From a virus, in IMG/VR virus record IMGVR_UViG_3300027974_000165, positions 1 through 23,186 of that record: DNA of 23,186 bases; one strand, given 5' to 3'. A program made the position numbers and the translations under genes. This document shows positions 14,949-22,100 of this stretch, one piece after another; the first letter of the stretch is position 1, and each line of letters begins with the position of its first letter. The notes under the pieces were generated by a model. That model worked only from the letters and a program-made list of their open reading frames with translations, ran no database searches and was not told the origin of the DNA.

Positions 14949-15113
14949 ATGTTTATTTTTACAGTATTTGACAAACTAGTTGATTTATTAGATCGTTTTA
15001 GCAGTCATCAAACAGATTTGGAGCGATTTATTACTGCCCACAATCCACAACACGGCGGTGATGTTGACAATCTCATTCGTCAATACACCTATGGTCGCAA
15101 GGGTGTATTATGA
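14949..15113 (+). CDS. Small protein of unknown function (first gene of plus island)
   Basis: This 54-residue protein reads MFIFTVFDKLVDLLDRF, then DLERFITAHNPQHGGDVDNL and IRQYTYGRKG. An in-frame ATG at 14916 would add 11 residues, but the AAAAGGAAA ribosome site sits properly before 14949. The pattern of an aromatic N-terminal helix, then L-x-x-F-I-x-x-x-N-P and a closing I-R-x-Y helix, resembles short host-encoded bacterial proteins that bundle this motif, but no named family can be given with confidence. Its stop overlaps the next start (ATGA). Confidence 0.65.
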   Translation: MFIFTVFDKLVDLLDRFSSHQTDLERFITAHNPQHGGDVDNLIRQYTYGRKGVL

Positions 15114-15205
15114 AATATCTACATAAATTTTATGATTATCTAATAGCTTGGAATGAAGCTGTTTACCAATATCGTAAACATAATAAAATTAATTCTTACT
15201 ACTGA
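15110..15205 (+). CDS. 31-residue aromatic mini-protein
   Basis: ATG at 15110 overlaps the previous stop by 4 nt (ATGA). The product reads MKYLHKFYDYLIAWNEAVYQ, then YRKHNKINSYY. It is rich in Tyr and Lys and predicted as one amphipathic helix. It resembles small proteobacterial proteins with a W-x-E-A-x-x-x-Y-R-K-H pattern. Coupling and a coherent composition favour a real gene, but its size leaves doubt. No function is known. Confidence 0.5.
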   Translation: MKYLHKFYDYLIAWNEAVYQYRKHNKINSYY

Positions 15206-15265
15206 AATGTGGCCAGTAATAGACAAAGAAAGATTTAAATAAACATATACTTTAAAGGTAAGATT

Positions 15266-15679
15266 ATGTCTACTAAATTTTCTCATTCCAAAGCCTCCGA
15301 AGCAGAATTCAAAAGCGGGGGGTTACGCGACTTTTTTCTATATAGGGACTTAGGCGTAGCAGATGCCACACACGGCAAGGTAGTTGCACATATAACCAAG
15401 GCCAATAAGCAGCCCGAACAAGGCACAGGATGGCATACTCATGTGGCAGACTTTCAAATAGTCTATATGCTCAAAGGCTGGGCCAAGTTTATGTACGAAG
15501 ATAAAGAAACGCTGGTACAAGCAGGTGATTGTATTCATCAACGTCCAGGTATTGTACACTATTTGTTTGACTATAGCGAGGATATGGAGTATTTGGAAAT
15601 TGTTGGTCCGGCCAACTTTGGCAGTGTTGATGCTGAAGCCCCTTGTGCAGTGCCGCCAGTGACCCCCTGGAGCCAGTAA
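15266..15679 (+). CDS. Cupin-domain protein
   Basis: This 137-residue single-domain cupin has motif 1 as GTGWHTHVADFQIVYMLKGW, with metal-ligand candidates H57, H59 and Q64 (Gln where most cupins have Glu), and motif 2 as GDCIHQRPGIVHYLF with H98. Small cupins of this type may bind a metal and act as isomerases, dioxygenases or sensors; the substrate here is unknown. AAAGG lies 7-8 nt before the ATG. Its stop overlaps the start of the hydrolase gene (TAATG), so the pair is translationally coupled. It looks host-derived rather than a standard phage part. Confidence 0.88.
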   Translation: MSTKFSHSKASEAEFKSGGLRDFFLYRDLGVADATHGKVVAHITKANKQPEQGTGWHTHVADFQIVYMLKGWAKFMYEDKETLVQAGDCIHQRPGIVHYLFDYSEDMEYLEIVGPANFGSVDAEAPCAVPPVTPWSQ

Positions 15680-16254
15680 TGAACATAGTATACATACACG
15701 GTGCTAGTGCTACCAGTGACAGCTTTAACTATATTCGAAGTAAAGTAGGTAAAGGCATAGACATTAACTACGACAGTCGCAAAGGATTTGAAAATAATCT
15801 AGGCGATATGTTAGATAAGTTAGCCACAGTGAACGATATATTCTTTGTGGCACATAGCCTAGGCGGTATTTACAGTCTACATCTTGCCAATACTATTCCT
15901 AAACGAGTACTTGGCGCCGTTACATTAAGTGCTCCATATGGTGGTGCAGAAGTTGCTGACGTATTAACTTTCTTCATGCCATTCAGTAGACTCATGCGTG
16001 ACATTGGTCCTAGTAGTTGGGTTATGCAACAGGCTGATCGTATTAAAATTCAACATCCATGGACCAATGTGGTCACTATGAAAGGGCAGAGTCCTTTTAT
16101 TCCTGAAGACAATGATGGTGTAGTTACAATCAGCAGCATGAAACATCATATTGATATGGAGTTGATTGAAGTAGAGTTTAACCACTATGAAGTAGTATTG
16201 AGCGACGAGGTTATAAAAATTATTAAGGAACGGATAGATAAGGTAAAGAAATAA
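15679..16254 (+). CDS. Alpha/beta hydrolase (lipase/esterase-like)
   Basis: This 191-residue hydrolase is read from ATG 15679, which overlaps the cupin stop (TAATG) and has GGAG in front; a longer frame from 15643 lacks such support. Landmarks are VYIHGASATSDSF (oxyanion HG), nucleophile S60 in VAHSLGGIYS, an acid in EDNDGVVTISS, and a late His in FNHYEVVLS. The order Ser-Asp-His and the small size fit lipase/PGAP1-like alpha/beta hydrolases without a lid. There is no signal peptide, so it should be cytoplasmic. The substrate is unknown. Pairing with a cupin suggests a small metabolic or defence cassette carried by the phage. Confidence 0.88.
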   Translation: MNIVYIHGASATSDSFNYIRSKVGKGIDINYDSRKGFENNLGDMLDKLATVNDIFFVAHSLGGIYSLHLANTIPKRVLGAVTLSAPYGGAEVADVLTFFMPFSRLMRDIGPSSWVMQQADRIKIQHPWTNVVTMKGQSPFIPEDNDGVVTISSMKHHIDMELIEVEFNHYEVVLSDEVIKIIKERIDKVKK

Positions 16255-16255
16255 G

Positions 16256-16284
16256 TTGCTCTTGTCCATTCTACCCTGTATAAT
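16256..16284 (+). promoter_or_regulatory. Sigma70 promoter of the 89-residue gene, overlapping a late-type motif
   Basis: TTGCTC (16256-16261), 17-nt spacer, TATAAT (16279-16284). TATAATAAATAC also contains AATAAATA, so a late-type element overlaps the -10 box. Transcription would begin near 16291, the first base of the stem-loop. Confidence 0.7.
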
Positions 16285-16290
16285 AAATAC

Positions 16291-16314
16291 ATAAGCAGCA
16301 GGGTTGTTGCTTAT
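16291..16314 (+). other. 5'-terminal mRNA stem-loop
   Basis: ATAAGCAGCA pairs with TGTTGCTTAT (10 bp, one G-U pair) around a GGGT loop. It sits at the predicted +1 of the transcript, as in stabilising 5' hairpins, and leaves the AGGAG ribosome site free. Confidence 0.65.
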
Positions 16315-16339
16315 ACAGACATACACATAGGAGATTATT

Positions 16340-16609
16340 ATGTCAGACTTTACCCCAAAACTTCCAGACGTGAAGTTCAACAAGAACGGATATGAAATCC
16401 GCACAGACATCCTCGATATGGCCAAGAGCCTTATGATGGAGGAATACCACGCTAAATTCCACGGTTGGGAAATCTCGGCACAGCGTGATGAAAAATCAGG
16501 ACAGGTTATTACCACAGTTGGTATGCCACAGTTTCCTGGACTTGAGCAAGTGCTATCTACAGCAGAAAAAATGTACGGCTTTGTTAATCAAGGCACCAAG
16601 TCACGTTAA
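16340..16609 (+). CDS. Small conserved-type phage protein, probably highly expressed
   Basis: This 89-residue protein reads NGYEIRTDILDMAKSLMMEE, then YHAKFHGWEIS, VITTVGMPQFPGLEQVLSTA and EKMYGFVN. It has a helix-strand-helix look, with no membrane span and no Cys. I have the impression of similar small proteins in T4-like marine phages but cannot name a family. Its own unit is striking: sigma70 promoter, 5' stem-loop, AGGAG ribosome site 7 nt before the ATG, and a strong terminator. That predicts abundant, early or constitutive expression. The role is unknown; a DNA-binding or host take-over protein is possible but speculative. Confidence 0.8.
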   Translation: MSDFTPKLPDVKFNKNGYEIRTDILDMAKSLMMEEYHAKFHGWEISAQRDEKSGQVITTVGMPQFPGLEQVLSTAEKMYGFVNQGTKSR

Positions 16610-16626
16610 TCATTAGTGCCTAGCAC

Positions 16627-16652
16627 AATAGGGCCTTAGGGCCCTATTTTTA
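16627..16652 (+). terminator. Rho-independent terminator between convergent genes
   Basis: AATAGGGCC and GGCCCTATT form a 9-bp stem around TTAG, followed by T-rich sequence on the plus strand. On the minus strand no T run follows, so it chiefly ends the plus transcript, just before the end of hemF. Confidence 0.88.
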
Positions 16653-17552
16653 TATCCAATCCTTAGGCTTTAAATAACGTTCGTACAATGTAGCTTCTGG
16701 AGAGTTGACTTCTGGTCTATAGTCATAACTCCAAGTAACATTAGGTGGCATACTCATTAAGATACTTTCTGTACGGCCACCGCTTTGTAGTCCAAACAAT
16801 GTGCCACGATCCCATACTAGGTTAAACTCTACGTATCTACCACGGCGATATGCTTGCCATGCTCTTTGTTCTGGCCCGTACGCCGAGTCACGTCTACGTT
16901 GTGCAATGGGCAACCAAGCTGATAAAAAGTTATCACCCACTGCTCTTGTTAAGGCAAATGCTGTGTCAAAGTCTGGTGTGTCTAAGTCATCAAAGAATAT
17001 GCCGCCTATGCCTCTAGGTTCATTGCGATGTTTGAGATAAAAATATTCATCACAGGCTTTTTTATAGTTGGCATAGACATCCTCACCGTATGGATGCAGT
17101 GCATCACGACAAGTACGATGAAAGTGTTCAGCATCATCATCAAAGCCATAGTAAGGTGTTAGGTCCATACCGCCACCAAACCACCACGTTGCTGGTTCAT
17201 TGCTTGTGGCCTGTGCCACAAAGAAGCGCACATTTAAATGTACTGTTGGTACATATGGGTTGAGTGGATGAAACACTAGACTCATTCCCATTGCTTCCCA
17301 CTTTCTGCCTATTAGGTGTGGGCGTGCTGCTGTGGCTGATGGTGGTAGTTGATTACCTGTGACATGACTAAATCCAACCCCACCACGCTCGAGTAGCTGA
17401 CCTCCTTCAAGTATGCAGGTTATACCTTCGCCAGTAGGTTTATTCCATTCATCATGTTTGAATTTGGCGGACTCTTCATTCATTTCTAACATATAAACTA
17501 TGTTTTCTTGTAATCCAAGTAGCCAGCTTTTTACTGCTTTTGAGTCAACCAT
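16650..17552 (-). CDS. hemF: Oxygen-dependent coproporphyrinogen III oxidase
   Basis: This 300-residue protein is full length for the family (E. coli 299). HemF oxidatively decarboxylates two propionates of coproporphyrinogen III to give protoporphyrinogen IX, a cytoplasmic haem-synthesis step that needs O2. Family blocks are intact: [52 protein letters not shown] and [20 protein letters not shown]. The four His discussed for E. coli HemF (96, 106, 145, 175) have counterparts at H95, H105, H145 and H175. The ATG lies inside the last codons of the peptidase gene (8-nt overlap, shared AAGAATGGTTGA) with AGGAAGGA in front, so it is translationally coupled to a virion-lysin gene. No other haem gene is in the window. 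This is unexpected in a phage and presumably an auxiliary metabolic gene. Confidence 0.96.
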   Translation of the reverse strand: MVDSKAVKSWLLGLQENIVYMLEMNEESAKFKHDEWNKPTGEGITCILEGGQLLERGGVGFSHVTGNQLPPSATAARPHLIGRKWEAMGMSLVFHPLNPYVPTVHLNVRFFVAQATSNEPATWWFGGGMDLTPYYGFDDDAEHFHRTCRDALHPYGEDVYANYKKACDEYFYLKHRNEPRGIGGIFFDDLDTPDFDTAFALTRAVGDNFLSAWLPIAQRRRDSAYGPEQRAWQAYRRGRYVEFNLVWDRGTLFGLQSGGRTESILMSMPPNVTWSYDYRPEVNSPEATLYERYLKPKDWI

Positions 17553-18918
17553 TCTTATTCCTTCCTCTACGCATATTGGCTTGCCAATGTGCTAGTTGTT
17601 TCTTACGTGGGCTAGCATTGCTATGAGTGATCTTATCTAATGAGCTCAAACTGGCCTTTTTAGGTATACCGTGTCTAGCACTGTCCCCTTTGTCCTCAGG
17701 GTGCTTTCCATCTGCAAAGTTCTCAGCTATTGGGTTAGTTGGGTAACCAGAAACATGTTTTTCCCAATGTAGATGTGGGCCTGTCGAAGTGCCAGAATTG
17801 CCTGATAGTCCTACTACTTGCCCTTGAGTTACACGACTACCTGCTCGTACCATAACTTTAGACAAATGGAAGAACTTATGTACTTCACCATTGTCTCCTA
17901 TGACTGTAACATAATTACCTTGGCTTCCTCGAGTGTACCCCGATCCCTTAACTGAACCAGACACTGGTGATTTTACTGGAGTGCCTATTGGTACACCAAA
18001 GTCTACTCCATTATGCTGACCTCTAGCCCTTCTTCCAAATGCACTAGTAATTGGGCCATTAACTGGTTTAGTTGAACTTGATGATCCCATAGACCTAGTT
18101 CTAGGCTGAGATTGATTGGATACTGGTCTTTGATTAGGTGTGCCATTTTTATTAACTATCTGATCACGGGGGCCTTTCATACTAGTTACAGCATCAATAG
18201 CACTCTGTGTATATGGTCCAATTTTTCCATCAACGCCAGTTGGACCCAAATTGTAACCCATTTTTTGTAATACTGTTTGAATTCCCCTAATTGCTGTAGG
18301 TGATTTATTAACTATATCAAAGAACCCCTCATCCAGCCTATCCAAATAGTTTTTCATTTTGAATAAACCATCTTGATCTAGGTCATCCAAATATCTATGT
18401 CCAGCAACACGTCTAGTTAGTTTTAAGAAGGCTGGTTCATCATCCCACTTAATACCTTTCTTATCTGCTATTTTATGTATACTCTTTGGTGTTAGTTTTT
18501 TCTTTTGGCTCTCTGCCAATATAGTAGCATGTTGGAATAGCTCAGGATTCATCTTAGCCCATAGACGCATGACCACAGCGGCTTTGGCATTGGCTTCGTT
18601 TTCTTCGTCACTGCCATCCTTACCACTATCTGGCTTTAGTTCACCATTAATGTCCTGTTTGTAGTGAACCATTTCATGTGCTAGAGTACGTAGCACATCC
18701 ATAATATGTCTATTACCAATGTTGATCTCTATGCCTGCTCCTGGCATATATCCACCAAAGCTACGACGTTGACTGGCCAACTTGGGATTCCTGTGTAATA
18801 CAATTTTAGGTGGTTCCTGTAATCCTAACTTTTGACTGGCAAACTTCACAAAGGCCTTGATGATAGGTTCACTACCATCATCAGGTCTAGGCTTTTCAGT
18901 CAATTCTAAAAATTTCAT
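17545..18918 (-). CDS. Three-domain wall hydrolase: zincin, peptidoglycan-binding, M23 peptidase
   Basis: This 457-residue protein has, at ~1-125, a metallopeptidase-like domain with H81-E82-M-V-H85 ([16 protein letters not shown]) and a possible third ligand E108 in ENEANA. At ~207-245 it has a PG_binding_1 motif ([33 protein letters not shown]). At ~285-395 it has an M23 endopeptidase with H302-N-G-V-D306, H351, and H382-L-H384 in TGPHLHWE. The C-terminus (~400-457) is a basic module containing [17 protein letters not shown] and [16 protein letters not shown]23 enzymes cut peptide cross-links in peptidoglycan, so this is probably a virion or late lytic enzyme. No signal peptide. Its start overlaps the Cys-rich gene (ATGA) and its end overlaps hemF. 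Two peptidase-type sites in one chain is unusual. Confidence 0.9.
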   Translation of the reverse strand: MKFLELTEKPRPDDGSEPIIKAFVKFASQKLGLQEPPKIVLHRNPKLASQRRSFGGYMPGAGIEINIGNRHIMDVLRTLAHEMVHYKQDINGELKPDSGKDGSDEENEANAKAAVVMRLWAKMNPELFQHATILAESQKKKLTPKSIHKIADKKGIKWDDEPAFLKLTRRVAGHRYLDDLDQDGLFKMKNYLDRLDEGFFDIVNKSPTAIRGIQTVLQKMGYNLGPTGVDGKIGPYTQSAIDAVTSMKGPRDQIVNKNGTPNQRPVSNQSQPRTRSMGSSSSTKPVNGPITSAFGRRARGQHNGVDFGVPIGTPVKSPVSGSVKGSGYTRGSQGNYVTVIGDNGEVHKFFHLSKVMVRAGSRVTQGQVVGLSGNSGTSTGPHLHWEKHVSGYPTNPIAENFADGKHPEDKGDSARHGIPKKASLSSLDKITHSNASPRKKQLAHWQANMRRGRNKNG

Positions 18919-19121
18919 ATAAAGTTCTTATTTGATAATTGTTGTATTTGATCAGGATGTGTGCCTTCCATACGGGCTACACAATTAGGACATTCACAAG
19001 TATTACATTCACATTCTTTACACTTTGGTTTGTTGCAGTGATGTGCATGACCGCATAGTCTACAAGGTGTGAATAAGGTTTCAGTATCATCATTATCCAG
19101 TAGATCTAAAAAATTAAACAT
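18915..19121 (-). CDS. Cys-rich zinc-binding-type mini-protein
   Basis: This 68-residue protein has nine Cys and three His packed in residues 20-47: C20-x2-C23-GHAHH-C29, then C34-x2-C37-x-C39-x2-C42-x-C44-x2-C47. The pattern suggests two small zinc knuckles or a metal cluster. The N-terminus (FNFLDLLDNDDTETLF) is acidic; the C-terminus is plain. The stop overlaps the next gene (ATGA), so it is coupled to the wall hydrolase, perhaps as its partner or as a small virion or regulatory protein. No named family was recognised. Confidence 0.78.
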   Translation of the reverse strand: MFNFLDLLDNDDTETLFTPCRLCGHAHHCNKPKCKECECNTCECPNCVARMEGTHPDQIQQLSNKNFI

Positions 19122-19141
19122 GTTAGTTCCTTGTACAAGTA

Positions 19142-19152
19142 ATTATTTACTT
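19142..19152 (-). promoter_or_regulatory. T4-late-like promoter
   Basis: The minus strand reads AAGTAAATAAT, immediately after the stop (TAA) of the collagen-like gene and 20-30 nt before the ATG at 19121. It could drive the Cys-rich, hydrolase and hemF genes. Confidence 0.4.
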
Positions 19153-22100
19153 AGCTCCAAGTACCGTTGGCTGAATCAGCTCCAATTGGTCCTATGGGTA
19201 ATAATTTAACGTAAGCGCCAGCTAGAACGCTCCATGTTATAGGAGTGTTTTGATCTTGGCTGATCATAAAGTTTAGTGAACCGCCTGTGGTCACATCAAT
19301 AGTACCCCAAATTGCATAATGTGCAAAGGCATTGTTAGTATCTGCCACTGCCTGTGCTGTGGTAAACAATGAAGTTAAGTTCTTACTCATCATGGTAATA
19401 CCAGCTGTATATCCATCAACCGTAGTTGTCTTGTTGCCAATCACTGTGTAGTTGTGTTGTGCTAGTACCAGGCCGCCATTTGCAGCCAATGCATAACTTA
19501 GCACACCTGCTTTATTGGCTTGTAAATTAAACACTATCTCATACTGATAACGTGTGTTAGAAATTACGGTTACTCCATTAGTCAATCCAAATGGACTGAG
19601 CAGTGTATTTTTAGCACTGGTCAATGTATATGCAGTATCTTGAACATAGATCAGTATGTTAGAGTTTAAGTTTCCGTATGTTGATCCAATTCCTTGTATA
19701 CCTTGTACACCTTGGGCAGCTTGTGTTCCTTGAATACCTTGACTGGCCTGCATACCTTGTATGCCCTGTATACCTTGATTACCGGTTGATCCATAAGTAC
19801 CTTGAGTACCTTGAATGCCTTGGCGTCCTTGTATACCTTGTGTACCCTGTGTTCCTTGAGCACCGTCTGTACCTTGTGTTCCCTGTATACCTTGTATGCC
19901 CTGAGTGCCCTGTGTACCTTGACGTCCTTGGATGCCTTGATTACCCAGTATACCTTGTGTACCTTGTGTACCTTGTAGGCCAGTATCACCAGTTGCTCCA
20001 TAAGTACCTTGTGTACCCTGTATACCTTGCGTACCTTGATTGCCTTGTGTACCTTGTGTACCCTGTGTACCTTGGATGCCCTGTTGACCTTGTGTACCTT
20101 GTGTACCCTGTATGCCTTGGCGCCCTTGTATACCCTGTTGACCTTGATTACCTTGATTACCTTGTATACCTTGATTACCTTGTATACCTTGATTACCTTG
20201 TGTACCTTGTGTACCTTGTGTACCTTGTGTACCTTGTATACCTTGTACGCCTTGTGTACCCTGTGTACCTTGGATGCCCTGTTGACCTTGTGTACCTTGT
20301 GTACCCTGTACACCCTGTACACCCTGTAAGCCCTGTACACCTTGTATACCTTGATTACCTTGTGTACCTTGTGTACCTTGTACGCCTTGGACACCTTGAA
20401 CGCCTTGTACGCCTTGTAGACCTTGGCGTCCTTGTACACCTTGTACGCCTTGTACACCTTGTACACCTTGAATACCTTGTACACCTTGAGGACCAAGTAT
20501 ATCTCCTACGTCATTCCACTGTGATCCGTCCCAAAAGTATAAGCTACCATCAACTATATTAAGATATCCATCACCTATATCGCCAGTATAAGCATTAGGG
20601 TATCCAGGCAAATCGGTAATAACACTAACCGATCCCAATATTCTTACACTAGTCCCGTCTAGACCTTTAATACCTTGGGCACCGTATGTACCTTGTATAC
20701 CTTGTGTACCTTGATTACCCTGTGTACCTTGTGTACCTTGATTACCCTGTGTACCTTGTGTACCTTGATTACCCTGTGTACCTTGTGTACCTTGTATGCC
20801 CTGTGTACCTTGTATGCCCTGCGTACCCTGCGTACCTTGTGTACCCTGCGTACCTTGTGTACCCTGCGTACCTTGTGATCCAGCATTACCTTGTGTGCCT
20901 TGTATACCTTGTGTACCTTGATTACCTTGTGTACCTTGATTACCCTGTGTACCTTGTGTACCTTGTATGCCCTGTGTACCTTGTATGCCCTGCGTACCCT
21001 GCGTACCTTGTGTACCCTGCGTACCTTGTGTACCCTGCGTACCTTGTGTACCCTGCGTACCTTGTGATCCAGCATTACCTTGTGTTCCTTGGGCTGCCTG
21101 TGTGCCTTGTATACCTTGTGTACCTTGAGAACCTGTTTGACCAATGTTCCCAGTTGCTCCATAAGTACCTTGTGTACCATTTTGTCCTTGTACACCTTGC
21201 GTACCCTGTGTACCTTGATTGCCTGTTATACCTTGAGCACCTTGTTCACCTGTTGTGCCTTGTAGACCTAATGTACCTTGAGTACCTTGACGTCCTTGTA
21301 TACCTTGATTACCTGTTATACCTTGACTGCCAAAAGTGCCTTGAAATCCAGTAGTCCCTTGGAATCCTTGTATACCTTGAAATCCGTCCGTACCCTGTAT
21401 ACCTTGTATGCCCTGGCGACCTTGGCGGCCTTGTGTACCCTGTGTACCTTGTACGCCTTGTGATCCACGTATGTCGCCTACATCATTCCATTGTGCGCCA
21501 TCCCAAAAGTACAGACTGCCATCGACTATGTTAAGGTATCCATCACCAATATCACCAAGATAACTTGTAGGATAACCAGGTAGTTCAGTTATGTCACTGA
21601 CTGAACCTAATATTCTTACACTGGTTCCGTCAACACCCTTGACACCTTGCAGTCCTATATCGCCTTGTACACCCTGTAGACCCTGTATGACTTCGGGCTT
21701 GTTCTTGATATAATCTAATTTGGTGTTGTCAGTTTGATCCCAATCACTTTGAATGGCTGCTGTAATTTGTCTAGTGTTATCTCTAAATGTTATGCCAGAT
21801 TCTGTGTCTACTGCACCAACGAAAGATAATCCTGTACTATCAACCGTGGCCGACTTTTGAATAGTTGCAGAACCAACAGGAGCATTTTGAAACACAAACT
21901 TAGTACCTGCTGTAGTATCAGTAAAGTTTTCAGCAGCCACAGTATCAAGTCTACTAATACCATTCACATAGCCAGTAGTTCCCCAACCCACAGCTGAAAA
22001 ACGTGACAGCACATCACCCTCAACCATAGCACTAGGTTCATCCACTGTGCCACGTGCGGCTCTGCCTGCATACAATGGATAAGTGCCTACACCAAAGCTA

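Noticed and set aside
15207-15242. 11-codon open frame (MWPVIDKERFK) after the 31-residue gene
   Set aside because: Too short to support as a gene. It could be a leader peptide, but nothing else points to that.
15643-15678. Longer start for the alpha/beta hydrolase
   Set aside because: It would overlap the cupin gene by 37 nt without a ribosome site. The ATG at 15679 has GGAG and fits the family start.
15964-16515. 183-codon minus-strand open frame over the hydrolase and 89-residue genes
   Set aside because: It is antisense to two well-supported genes and crosses their promoter and leader hairpin. Its composition is incoherent.
19678-21463. Several plus-strand ([16 protein letters not shown]) and minus-strand (YKVHKVHK) open frames
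   Set aside because: 9-nt collagen repeats keep all frames open. The products are pure repeat artefacts.
19685-21465. Regular short repeats that could suggest a CRISPR array
   Set aside because: The unit is 9 nt, in frame, without unique spacers, and codes for Gly-X-Gln.
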